This document shows, piece by piece, positions 1 to 11,000 of a DNA stretch of 64,000 nt. The position numbers and the translations under genes are program-made. Each line of letters opens with the position of its first letter. Positions within the stretch are counted from its first letter, which is position 1. Under the pieces are notes generated by a model. That model was not told the origin of the DNA. It saw nothing but the letters and a program-made list of their open reading frames with translations, and searched no databases. The stretch comes from Synaphobranchus kaupii (taxonomy: Eukaryota > Chordata > Actinopteri > Anguilliformes > Synaphobranchidae): positions 86,470,356 through 86,534,355 of the forward strand of contig CM056376.1 in assembly GCA_029718625.1 (NCBI GenBank), read 5' to 3'.

Positions 1-84
1 ACGCATTCTTAAAGCGTGGACGCGCACTCACCTCTATAGAAAGCCAAACAGGTCAAAAACACTTGAAAATTACGTCTGGAGTCA

Positions 85-190
85 CGCGTTGTCTACGTGT
101 TGGTAACTTGTTGATTTTTCATACATTGACAACACGTTGTCTACGTGTTGACAACACGTAGACAACATGTTGTCAACGTGTTGAAAAGAC
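85..190. repeat. Subterminal cluster of GTTGTCTACGTG-type motifs (left TIR)
   Basis: About 105 bp consist of variants of GTTGTCTACGTG and TTGACAACACG in alternating orientation, making small internal palindromes. The mirror cluster lies at about 3600-3690 in the right TIR. Clustered inverted motifs just inside the ends suggest transposase-binding sites, but this is inference. Confidence 0.6.
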
Positions 191-891
191 ATAGACAACG
201 CGTAATTCCAGACGTCAATTTCACGTGTTTCTGACCTGTTTGGCCAGTTGTCCATTTTTAACGTGTGAGTACCATCATTTCCTATTGGCTGCTCAGCACT
301 TGGGTTAAAACATTTCTGTCAGCATAGGGGTGGACTATGATGCCTATGACTAGGCTACTGAACAAGCTAAGGATTCTCTTTTTGTTCTAGCCTATTTATT
401 TGTCCTTCTTTTTTTTCTTTTGGCTAATTAAAAATTATAACAAGTAATGACACCGTAAAATCATATGTATGTATCAGGTGAAGCGCTTACGGATAATATC
501 ACGTTATGTTTTGTGATAATTTCCTTGTTAGAGCAGTGATCCAGTGGTTTAGCTAAGCTACCACTAGGTGGCATAACGAATCCAATTTTCTCAGGTATCT
601 GGATGCAGCGGCAGCTATTTGAATTGGATGAAACTATTAAGGCAAACAGACAAAACCCAAATTAATTCATTCTTAAAACTAATAATTTTATCATGCTCTT
701 CAATATAATCTATTAACTCCTTCGCTACGGTTTAGATGGCTATTTAACGTTAGCTAGCTTCGCCTCTGGTGGTGGTTCTTGCCTCCGTGTAGACTATTGC
801 TTTTAAATAATAGAGGCTAGCTATGGAAAACCAAGAACGAATATACCGCTCTGCCTTCAAGTGAGAAGCATGGCTTTTGACACACGGGGTG

Positions 892-1255
892 CAGTGTTTC
901 CCCTACCATTATCTTGGCCGGGCGGCCCGCCCGGCCAAACTCACATGCCGCCCGGCTTGGACAAGAGGGAAAATAAATAATTTTAATGAAATTTTTTTTA
1001 AAAATATTATTCTTTTTTTTTTTTTATATAATATTTTTTTATGTAGCTGCAATATTTCCCTTACCGCAGAATGCGGGAATGATTAAAATAGCATCTGGAA
1101 AAACCCTTGCCAAAACAGCTTCGGTTTCCCGTTAGGCCTAATTAAAATTTTCATTGGCAGCGCTGATATTATGAGGGCGTAATTATAGTTTCCGCCTCTA
1201 CGCAAAATGGCGCACTTTCACCGCCCGGCCTGAAAAAAAATCTAGGGGAAACACT
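892..1255. mobile_element. hAT-type MITE with CAGTGTTTCCC termini
   Basis: The left end CAGTGTTTCCCCTA is mirrored by TAGGGGAAACACT at the right end, each followed inward by a GCCGGGCGG block. CAGTGTTTCC termini are typical of fish hAT non-autonomous elements. GGGGTG occurs on both sides (886-891 and 1256-1261), an imperfect target duplication. The interior is A/T-rich and non-coding. It lies inside the loop of the larger long-TIR element, so it is the younger insertion. Confidence 0.7.
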
Positions 1256-1678
1256 GGGGTGGGAGGAAGCAGGGGCGCATCCATATTGTAGCCTATTTAT
1301 TATTAGCCTATAATTTTTTACTGGGAAGGGTGGAATAAACAAATATCATAAAACATGCTTCTATTTTAGTTAGCCTAGTCTAGACAACTGTGGTGGCCAG
1401 ATTTATTTCTGATCCAAATTATATTTTACGCCACAATGTTATTGTTGCCATAAATTCTATAATGATGCAGTAGCTAGGCTAACTGAATATTTAAGCAATA
1501 ACCCATGACAGGCATACCTGAGAAACCATAGGCCTGCTGCAATTTGCAGAAAATAACAACGGACAACCGAAGCTAGCAAAAACACTCCATTCACTCAATG
1601 CATTCCAAAGCACATCTCAAAATCATAGCCTACTTCTAACACATCCTAAATGAATGTGGACAAAGTAGATTCTGTCAA

Positions 1679-1738
1679 TTTTTTTGAGTCCTGTTACTTT
1701 TTTTGAGTCCTGTTACTTTTTTTGAGTCCTGTTACTTT
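1679..1738. repeat. Three tandem ~20-bp units
   Basis: Three near-perfect copies of a unit reading TTTTTTTGAGTCCTGTTACT. Confidence 0.85.
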
Positions 1739-2330
1739 ATTTTGCATATATTTGCGATTACTGAATTCACTGTGTGTTCAGAGTCTAAACAATCTCTGCA
1801 AACAGACATCTTCATATTGCAAAAGTAGCCTATAAAATCTGAGGCTACTAGACAAAATGTAGGCTACAGATATCTTAAATTACCGTTTTGATGGGTCATA
1901 ATTAAATACATTAGCATACAGATATCTGTAGGCTAATGTAAAACCGGTTAAAAAGAAACGCGCTAATAAATGATTAAAAGGGCTTGTCATATTCGGTAGC
2001 CTACATGTGACGAGGTAGAATGGTGATATCTTTGACTTACTATCGTCAGATATCTTGAATTATTATTCTGACTGGTCACATTATAATTGTCATTATGACT
2101 TGTCAAAATCCATTTGTAGATAGGCTACATTTTAGATGGGCTAGGCTAAGTATAAGCCATGGAATGTCCCATCCATGCCCCGGAAACGGATCTTTGTGTT
2201 TTAATTTAATGTTACATATTAATTCATGTCTCGACGCAAACCGCAATGTCAGGTACATTATACTATACATGCAAATACTTGTACTTGAAACGTACAGGCT
2301 ATTTTGCATAGGCTACTTCCTTGTAGGAGA

Positions 2331-2490
2331 CAAGTGGAGGAGAGGAGTGGAGGAAAGGAGGAGAGGAGTGAAGAATATTGGGACGCACCCTATTATAGTA
2401 AAAAGGCCTTGCCATGCACACTCTTCTCTGGCTGCATCCCAATATTCTTCACTCCCCACCTCCTTTCCTCCACCCCTCTCCTCCTGAAAT
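2331..2490. repeat. Imperfect hairpin with purine-rich arms
   Basis: The arm GGAGTGAAGAATATTGGGA (about 2364-2383) is mirrored by TCCCAATATTCTTCACTCC (about 2437-2456). Flanking GGAGGAGAGG and CCTCTCCTCC stretches extend the pairing. Possibly a tiny foldback element; no target duplication seen. Confidence 0.6.
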
Positions 2491-2767
2491 AAACAAAACT
2501 GTAGCCTACGTGTAGCTACAAGTAGGCCTAGTTGCATGTAGCCTACAGTATAATCTAACATTGCGGTTCGCTAAATTATAGACTAGGCCATAGCCTATAA
2601 CATTGCTACCAACTTTTTAAATACTTTACATTTAAAATAGACAGAAAAGATAGGCTACATAATTAGGCTACACATGAATCCACATAATTCTTTTATATAA
2701 ATAACATAACAAAACAACGTTAAATAGGTGACAGAGTAACAACCAAAAAACAACCTAGCGCATATAT

Positions 2768-2771
<4 letters not shown>

Positions 2772-2803
<32 letters not shown>
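2772..2803. repeat. (GA)n microsatellite
   Basis: Uninterrupted GA dinucleotides followed by CTGACTGACTG. Confidence 0.95.
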
Positions 2804-2806
<3 letters not shown>

Positions 2807-3745
2807 ACTGACTGTATTAAGGATACTGCTCAAAGTTGGTCCCGTAACAAACGCCATAATTCTCATTTTAACGCAGAGCACGGTAGCCTAGGCTAGGCTA
2901 CTCATTCATAGGCTAGGTTTTCCATACTAGATATGATTTTAATGCACTACGCGGAGGTAAAGAACCACTTGGCTAGCCCCCTACAACTGCAGCCATAGCC
3001 TAACCTACTACCTAGGCTAAATTGTAGCGAAGGAGTTCATAGATGATTTCGAAGAGCATGATAAACTCTCGGCACCATTGTAAATGAGGATCCGTCCTCA
3101 ATGGGTTTTCCAAGTATAAATAAAGGTGTGATGTTGATAAGATCATTAGTTTTAAGAATGAATTGATTTGGATTTTGTCTGTTTGTATTAATAGTTTTAT
3201 CCATTCTAAATAGCCTACCGCTGCATCCAGAAAATTGGATTTGTTATGCCACCTAGTGGTAGCCTAGCTAAAGATCACTGCTCTAACAAGGAAATTATCA
3301 CATAACATAACGTGATATTATCCTTAATGCTTCACCTCATAGCCTACATATGACTTTACAGTGTCATTTGTTATAATTTTGAATTAGCCAAAAGAAAAAA
3401 AGAAGGACAAATAAATAAGAACAAAAAAGAATCCTTAGCTTGTTCAGTAGCCTAGTTGTAGGCATCGTAGTCCACCCCTATGCTGACAGAAATGTTTTAA
3501 CCCAAGTGCTGAGCAGCTAATAGGAAATTATGGCACTCACACGTTAAAAATGGACAACTGGCCAAACAGATCAAAAACACGTGAAATTGACGTCTGGAAT
3601 TACGCATTGTCTACATGTTGTCAACTCGTAAACAACGTGTTGTCAATGTGTGAAAAATCAACACGTTGACAACGCGTAGACAACGCATGATTCCAGACGT
3701 AATCTTCACATGTTTTTGACCTGCTTGGCATTCCATACACCTCTT

Positions 3746-5865
3746 AAGAGCTACTTAACATCGCTGTTTGTGGTGCTGCTGATACGGTTAAAGGAATTAA
3801 TGTGAAATTTCATGGAGGCAGACGTTCTCTCGCAAAAAGAAAAAAAGTGTTTTTTCAGCACCAAACGCTTCCTGAACATGCGTGGTGTTAGTAATTGATG
3901 CAGCTGTTTTCACTTGTTTGACAGTTTCACAACTGTCAGCCAATTAACAATAAGGCCTCTGTTCCTTGCACGAAATTCTCTAAGAAAGATGAACGGTATG
4001 GAAGAGTGAACACGGTGAAGACGCCTTCACCGTGTTCATCGGATGGTGGAAACTGCGCTCCAGGTGCATACACAAGTCCAGTGGTGGCCTCCTTTTCAGG
4101 CCAGACGCAAACCTCAGAGATGCCCAATACATGGCCGGTTTCGAGGCACGTCAACGTCTCATAGAAAGTTTCTTTTGAGATAAAATCTTTTTCCCACTGA
4201 TTTTCCTTGTCTCAATCTTATTTATTTCTGTAGGGCTATTTAAGGAATGCCTTTTATGGATAATTTCCAAATATATAAAAATAAATAAATGAAAGTAAAA
4301 AAAAAAAAAATGTAAATATTGTTGCATCTAACATCACTTAAAAAAACAATCAGTGGTTATGGTAACCGTAAAATTAAATGAACACTAACACAAAAAATCA
4401 AGTAAAGTATGTGATTTATGGGCACTTAACCATCTACGACTGGTCGGGACTTGTTAATTTGCGAGCATTTCGAAGAGCGTCGTAAATTTAAATGCTTTTG
4501 GGAAATGCACCCTAAGTTCAAGAAGCTTCGTAAGAAGGGTTTTACGATCAACCTAGCCTTACAATGCTTTCGGGAAACTCACCCCAGATCAGCCCTGGGA
4601 GTTGGGTTTGAATCGATGTAGCTAGGTAACGTTATCCACTCAGACAGTATTTTGCTAGTGATAACGTTCACCCTTGTCTTTGTCCGATTTTGGTCAGACT
4701 GCCGTTTGGCCAAACGGACTTCACTCGATAAAATTTTATTTATCTTTGCCTTTGGTGGACTCGACGATGGTGTTGGGAGCCGGTTGTTTGCTCATTGACT
4801 GGTCCATTTCTCAGCAGCTAGCTAGTGTTACACGAGTTCACTCGCCCTCTAGTTTGTTGTGGTGCTGTGGGGGGCGGGCCAGAGAGAGAGAAGCCACTCG
4901 GAAGCGCGCTTAGGCGTCACATCCTTCATTCACAAAATGATTTTCCCGGCAAAACGGACTCACAGCCTTTACATAAAAATCAACCCATAGGCAACGGAGA
5001 AAGTCGGGGAAGGTCTTATTTTTTAAGTTACATTACAATCTGTTCATACATTGGCAATTGAAAGCAATTCATGCATGTATAAGTCTCACACGTAGGCTCT
5101 TTAAGATATCACCTTGAAATATTTAAACAGTACAACCATTTTCTTTTTGGTCATGTCAGTGGTGCATCCAGCAAATTATCATGAAATTAACTGTTGCATA
5201 TACAAAAGTACTACTTGCAACCTCATCTGGAAACCATTGTGCATTAAAAGAAGCATGTATTTTTACATAGTTGTGTCAGGCTTTTGCTGTTTTGCCAGCA
5301 AGCAAACTTAAAAGGTGCTCTGCAAGGGTGGATTGACGAGAAACAAACAAAAACCGAACCGAACCGCCCTCGCAACATTTCGGTAGAGTTGAAATCTGAC
5401 CGCCACATAGTTCTGTGGTGACCGCCCACTTTTTCCATGTGGAGCATTGCATTGTGGGATTCCCTTCTTGCTGGAAGCTTGCATTTTATAGCTTTGGTGG
5501 AAGGGAGGATAAACGAGGGAGCGAGGGAATATAATTACTCCCTCCCCTTTCTTATTGGATCCGAATCATACTTGGTGTGGCTGCCATATTACATCCTGGC
5601 ATTTTGGGGATTCCCCCCTTGAAACAAGGGAAGGGAACGACAGGAAGAAAGGATACATTTTGGATCCAAACACAGCCCAGGACTGCAGGCAATCTTCAAA
5701 AGGCCACCAGGGAAGGGAAGGGAAGGAGAAGATAATGCGAGGGAGGAGGGAGGAGTGAGGCGGCGACTGGGAAGGCTGAGCTCCATTTTGACAGTGGACA
5801 GAGACTGCGACACTACGTGTAGCCTATGGAGGAAAGTTGTGGATGTGGAGTTTGTATGTTGGACT
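3746..5865. other. No gene recognised
   Basis: Open frames here are short and match no family I know. A frame at 3936-4154 (-) encloses a perfect hairpin and looks coincidental. The stretch 4440-4590 has short inverted blocks such as GCTTTTGGGAAATGCACCC and GCTTTCGGGAAACTCACCCC that look like a decayed fish DNA-element end. The rest is unassigned. Confidence 0.5.
4007..4038. repeat. Perfect 14-bp stem hairpin
   Basis: TGAACACGGTGAAG, a 4-nt ACGC loop, then CTTCACCGTGTTCA. There is no T tract after it on either strand, so nothing indicates a terminator. Confidence 0.85.
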
Positions 5866-5869
5866 GCTT

Positions 5870-6105
5870 GATGACATTGGACATCTCGGGACAGTGGGGG
5901 CTATTTTTAATCATGACGTTTGGCTGTATTCCACTTTAATTCACTTAATTAGTTTGATTAATGCAATGATTGTATTGAATGTCTTTATTTGATATGTTTG
6001 TTTGTGTGTTGTGGGTCTGCCCCACTGTCTATGTCTTTTTTGTTGTTGCTGGTGGATACAACTTGTTCCCGGGAAAATAAAAGTTATTCTATTCTATTCT
6101 ATAGA
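5870..6105 (+). mobile_element. LINE (L2-like) 3' end with ATTCT tail
   Basis: The tail AATAAAAGTTATTCTATTCT at about 6079-6104, preceded by a GTCTATGTCTTTTTTGTTGTT stretch, resembles the 3' UTR and short-repeat tail of fish L2-type LINEs. No coding part is present, and the upstream boundary is a guess. Confidence 0.45.
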
Positions 6106-6159
6106 CCAGGCAATATTCTGCATCACAAAATAAACTGCAAACAGACACACATACACTTA

Positions 6160-6410
6160 CAGTTGAAGTCCCATGTTTACATACACTTAGGTCGAAGTCA
6201 TTAAAACAAATTTTTAACCACTCCACAGATTTTATGTTAGCAAACTATAGTGTTGGCAAGTCAGTTAGGACATCTACTTTGTGCATGACACAAGTAATCT
6301 TTCCAACAATTGTTTACAGACAGATTATTTCACTTTTAATTCACTATATCTCAATTCTAGTGGGCCAGAAGTTTACATACACTAAGTTGACTGTGCCTTT
6401 AAATTTTTAA
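6160..6410. repeat. Left IR/DR of Sleeping Beauty-like element
   Basis: The outer direct repeat is at 6160-6190 and the inner one, ending CAGAAGTTTACATACACTAA, at about 6357-6386. They are separated by the ~165-bp spacer characteristic of Sleeping Beauty-type inverted repeats. Confidence 0.9.
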
Positions 6411-6693
6411 TATTTGGTCGCATATCCCTTGCATGCCATGACTTCCTTCTGTCTGTGACCCAACAACATCAAAAGACTCTTGATATCTTATTTTCTGGTA
6501 CTCTTACAAGCGATACTATACCGTCTCTGCATTTGAATGGATCTCTATGGGAATTGGGGGGTGGGACTATATTTAGCTGTAAATTACTCTGGAACTGTAT
6601 GGAAACACATGGTTGGCTAAATGGCTCTAAGTCATCAAGAGTTTGACGTATCAAACAAGCTTTAAATCATCACTCTGCTGCCAGAAATACAGT
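6411..6693. repeat. Left palindrome arm shared with the 25.3-kb element
   Basis: This begins TTGGTCGCATATCCC and ends at GCCAGAAATACAGT. The same ~280 bp occur inverted at 13972-14262 and in both arms of the 25286-26455 element. The end of this arm, CAGT, is the junction where the first inserted unit begins. Confidence 0.85.
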
Positions 6694-7618
6694 TCATTCA
6701 GGCCACTGTTGTTCAAATAACTTTATTGACATTATGAAACAATACATTTTAGGTTTGGCGGTATGGTTCTGTTCACCAAGCCCTCCCGCCCATCCACGCG
6801 AGCAAGCATGGGTATGGCAGCGAGGGCAGCTGCACAACCCCCATTAGGGTTACGCTAGAACAGAACCGCAGCACTGAGAATGGTTTTGACAGATTCCATT
6901 CAGTCAGTTATATATATATATATATAAATGGAACTTTTAAGTGTCATCATCACAACAATTTACAAGGAACCGGGCCTGAACCCCCGTAGAGCATGCCTAG
7001 GGCGACAGTGGCAAGGAAAAACTCCCTGCTGTTAGCAGGAAGAAACCTTGGGCAGAACCTGACTCTGAGGGGGAAGTCCATCCGCCGCTGACTGGCACCG
7101 GTTACTAAATGCTGATTACGGAATAGAAATTTGTAGACCGAACATATGAAAATGTCAATGTATAAGGAGCCGGTGAGCAAGACTGATTGAAGCCCGGCAG
7201 GTGCATCATAGCTGGGTACATGCATGGAGCTGGAGCTGACCGTCTGCTTCTGGAGAACGATGTTTGTTGATCTATAGCTACCGCTCCGGCGGATGCCGAA
7301 GCGGGAAGGAGAGAGGAAAAGAAATCAGTAGGCACTCGAAAAATGTTAGTGATTCATGCAGGAGCGATATAGGCTAGGTGTATGTGCGCAATGGGAAACT
7401 GAAGAGGATGGAGCTGGGGTGGGGGTGGGGGGGGGGTTTGTGTGCAGCGGGTGTGCTGACAGGGGATCTACCATGGTAGGGTGAGGCGGTTAAATAGACC
7501 GCCTTGTTATGTGAATGGACTGATGGGTGAATCGTCACTACTCAGCTGAGCTGTCAGCTGATTAACTATGGCCGGGTTTCACTCTCGTGACCTGCCTGAA
7601 CTGACGCTATGCTCGATT
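6694..7618 (+). mobile_element. Short X-Y unit 1 (non-autonomous, putative YR-retroelement derivative)
   Basis: This 925-bp unit begins TCATTCAGGCCACTGTTGTT and ends ATGCTCGATT(T). Its first ~148 bp (X) and last 182 bp (Y) recur at the ends of the adjoining 5.3-kb unit with only one and two mismatches seen. The whole unit recurs inverted and more diverged at 13052-13971. The middle holds a G-rich block widely seen in fish (GTGGCAAGGAAAAACTCCCT) and a (TA)n tract at 6909-6926. There is no coding sequence. The empty site in the 25.3-kb palindrome reads CAGT then AGATATGG, so the unit lies between those blocks with no target duplication. Confidence 0.75.
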
Positions 7619-7859
7619 TCAGTCAGGCCACTGTTGTTCAAATAACTTTATTGACATTATGAAACAATACATTTTAGGTTTGGCGGTATGGTTCTGTTCA
7701 CCAAGCCCTCCCGCCCATCCACGCGAGCAAGCATGGGTATGGCGGCGAGGGCAGCTGCACAACCCCAAAAACAACCATACGCCAAGTGCTGCCAGCATGT
7801 GCACACGTGATGACCGTGCAACGACCCCTCGCCTCAGAGGAAGCCGATCTGTCCATCAG

Positions 7860-8760
7860 CTCAAGGTTCCCCCAATACCACACGATCAATGTCCTGTGCA
7901 CCAACGCCTGTTGGACTCCCCCGTGCGCCAGACGGAGTGCGGACCAACCCCATGAAATCCATGTGTAGTGATGAAGAACAATGTGTGACCTTCTGGCTAC
8001 AGATGAAGCCATACTGTCCTTCAGCACAAGGTCCTTCTAACGTTACATGGATCAGTGGCTATGTGCACCAATGCTCGTTGGACTCCCCTGTGCCAGATGC
8101 AGTGCAAAATATCCCCAGGAAGTTCTACGTGTAGTGATAAAGAACAATGTGTGACCTTCCGGCTACCAATGAAGCCATCCTGTCCTTCAGCACAAAGCTC
8201 TTTAACGTTACATGGATCAGTGGCTATGTGTACCAACGCATGTTGGACTTCCCCTGGGAGCCAGAACGTTAAATTAACCAGGGAAATTCTATGTGTAGTG
8301 TGAAGAACAATGTGTGACCTTTCAGCCGCCGATGTAGCCGTCCTGTCCTTCGACTCAAGGCCCCTTTAACATTTACATGGATCAGTGGCTATGTGTACCA
8401 ACGCATGTTGGACTTCCATGGGAGCAAAACCAATCAGGGGAGTTCTATGTGTAGTGATAAAGAACTATGTGTGACCTTCCAGCTCTCAGTCCTCTAACAT
8501 TACGTGGATCAGTGGCTATGTGTACCAATGCCTGTTGGACTTCCATGGGAGCAAAACTAATCAGGGGAGTTCTATGTGTAGTGATGAAGAACTATGTGTG
8601 ACATTTTGGCTACGGATGAAGCCTGACATGCCTATGGGGGAGAAGCTCTTCATCCCTGCAGGTCCATGCCAATTAATACCATACCAACGCCTGTTGGTCT
8701 TCTCCCTAGGGTGGTGGAGGATGCTGTGCATAATATTGGCTTCATGGCGCCCATATGCCT
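7860..8760. repeat. Minisatellite of ~165-bp units
   Basis: The block GTGTAGTGATGAAGAAC or a close variant starts at 7963, 8129, 8293, 8449 and 8576, giving periods of 166, 164, 156 and 127 bp; the last is shortened by a deletion. Each unit carries ACATGGATCAGTGGCTATGT and a TGTTGGACTTCC block. A diverged partial unit precedes 7963 and another follows 8576. Confidence 0.9.
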
Positions 8761-8935
8761 AGGGCCATTCTAACTACTGAAGTTGTATTTGTAGTATATG
8801 TATATGTACCAACCACCTGAAGGCAATTTCCGAAGCTAAATTAACCATTTAAGGGAAATAGAAACTTCTAGGCTACCCTTATCGGTGTGAATGAATTAAA
8901 ACACCTGTGTCTCAAACGAGACACCAGTTTGTGAA

Positions 8936-8985
8936 CTATTTATTTATTTATTTATTTATTTTATTATAATTTTGTTTTTTTAAAT
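8936..8985. repeat. (TTTA)n and T-rich tract
   Basis: Six or so TTTA units followed by T/A-rich sequence, sitting where the YR coding homology stops. Confidence 0.85.
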
Positions 8986-8989
8986 TGAG

Positions 8990-11000
8990 GGGAAGGTGTT
9001 TACCTTTGCTTTGTGGGTTTTCTTTTTAAGCCGTTTAAAAGCAGATGGAGGGATGGTTTCCCGAACAGGCTACCGACTGAGGGATCCCTGCATCTTAATT
9101 GTATGCCTGCAATGCGTGCCTTAAGAGAAGGTCGCATTTTCCTTGACTCGAACCAGTGGACTATAAAGACGCAAACGATTGGAATGTTAACGGGTAGGAC
9201 GTGGACAGAAAAGCGTCACGAAAGAGAAAAGAGACCAAGCTGAGTCGTACGTTTTTAATGTAGATTTTGCCAATCCAATTAATTTAAAATGGTTTGGTCG
9301 AATGCTGGGCAAGACAGGTTTGCAGCAGGGGCTGCATCGGCGCACGGTTTTGGAATTCCTGGAATTTAAATCGGGACGAGGCATCAACAATTTTATTGTC
9401 GAGCCCAGGTGAATGAACAGCGCGAAGCGTGAATTTTTTCATAACGCAAGTCCAAATCCAATTATGCATAACGCAATCCAGTCCAGGCGTCTACTAGCCT
9501 ATTGATGAAAGGGACAGACGAGCGTCCTTTGTTAAGATGTTGACGGTGGCTTGGTTGTCGCAATAGGCCAAAATTTGTTTCCTTGGCCAGCTGTTTCCCG
9601 TAGGATGCAAGCAACGATGATTGGGTATAGTTCGAGCAAAGCTATAAATTGAATATTGCGAGGCAGAGTTTGCAGCTCTTTAGGCCATTTTTCTGCAACC
9701 ACTGTATTATAAAAACCCCCAAAAGCAATAGAAAGCACTGCGTCGGTGAAGATTTTAAAGTAGCTGATGTTTTGACGTAGTCGTTATGAAAAACGGGATG
9801 CCGTTTAGAGATGGGCATTCCGGCTCTTTTCAGTGAGTCAGATCATTAGCTCGGCTCACCACTCTCTCGGCTCTTCATTCAGTAGCATTTCCGGTTTTTG
9901 AAGATCGGCCAAAGTTAGCGATATTTTGACCCATGATTGGTCTTAGAACGTCCCTGAGGGATAATTCGCACAGCAAGTTGAAATGACCCAATAGGGAGAG
10001 TGGCTCTTTTTTTTTTTTTTTAAAGAGATTCTGCGTTCTCGGTATATTTGATAGCTTCCCGAATGCGGGCCAATTTATCCGACGGCTGAGAGCCTGCACG
10101 ATTATCTAAAAAATAATGCCCAGAAACTCGATAACACTAGGCCATTTAAAAGTTTCCTCAGATAGAGGAACGCCCATTTCATTAAACGTGTTTATTTATT
10201 TATTTTAAACGGTGTAACGCGACGATCCGCCTGGGAGTATGGAAAATCTACCACTAGGAAGTCGTCTAGCAGGTGTAAGACGGGGCAATTGCAGTTTAAG
10301 GAGAATCCAGCAAGTCTTCCGATAATGTATCGAAAATAGGGGGACTGCTAGCCTACGACAACCAAAAGTAAGCCTGACCGAAAAAGTAGGCATACATTTT
10401 TTATTACCCACATGATGCCGACAAATGCCATTGGGATGGATGGAGAGGCATGATTTTTTAAATGCATCCGTTATGTCTGCTTTACCGAGACAAGCTCCTT
10501 TACCGGCATGTTTGATAAATTGAATCGCGTGGTCGAGCGGTTGCGTAAAACAGGGGAAATGGTTGCGGGGGATGATACTGTTAATAGCTTGGGCGTAGTT
10601 ATTATGAGGGGAGGATAAGTCGATTAGGCGCTTTTTTCTGAATATTTACGTGTGGCTGCTCCTATAAGATTGATGCGGAATATTGGAAATGGCGAGCTAT
10701 CGAACGGGCCAATCATATAACCCTTTTCGACCTCTCTGGTAAGCAGTTTGTTCACTATTTCGGGTTCGTTTACAGCTGATTGAAAATTAGGGAAACCTGA
10801 GACTTTATTTTGGAAGGAAAGAAATCCGGCTGAAAGCCCTGAATTAGACCAATTAATAATAATAATGGACAACAACGAGTTTAATGCTTCTTCAGAGCTT
10901 TTTCCCAGCTCTGGGACGTTGACAGGCGTAGAAGGCTTTAATCCAAGTGCGGATATTCCAGCCCTGAAATTGGACCTCTTGCTCTGCCTACCCACTTTGC
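8990..11000 (-). pseudogene. DIRS-type RT / RNase H / tyrosine recombinase pseudogene
   Basis: Read on the - strand. About 10995-10624 encodes an N-terminal RT region with KGYMIGPFDSSPF and ATRKYS. About 10411-10240 holds RT pieces with VRLTFGCR and, in another frame, HLLDDFLVVDF, whose two Asp codons at 10261-10266 are the RT catalytic pair. About 9740-9530 gives the RNase H-like ALLELYPIIVAC. About 9470-9280 gives HSPGLDNKIVDASSRFKFQ, the end of RNase H. About 9340-9000 gives STLKTYDSAW and a KMRPSL-like stretch, typical of the N-terminal half of a YR. The catalytic YR half is missing beyond ~8990. Frames change several times, so it is inactive. The motif style is that of the DIRS order and differs from the 33.3-kb copy. 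Confidence 0.8.

Larger units (their letters stand above)
30..3745. mobile_element. Non-autonomous DNA transposon with ~0.8-kb terminal inverted repeats
   Basis: The sequence from about 30 to 860 reappears, inverted and diverged, at about 2905 to 3745. Matching landmarks include CAGGTCAAAAACA, CAGCACTTGGGTTAAAACAT, a CCACTAGGTGGCATAAC block and AACTCCTTCGCTAC. The loop between the arms has no recognisable transposase. The outer boundary is approximate because the last ~30 bp of the arms diverge and no target duplication can be seen. A foldback or long-TIR non-autonomous class II element is the simplest reading; the superfamily is unknown. A hAT-type MITE and short repeats lie inside the loop. 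Confidence 0.75.

Noticed and set aside
877..1086. 69-codon open frame (+)
   Set aside because: Lies within the hAT-type MITE and is low complexity.
3936..4154. 72-codon frame (-)
   Set aside because: Part of the frame is the perfect hairpin; no family match and no flanking exon signals.
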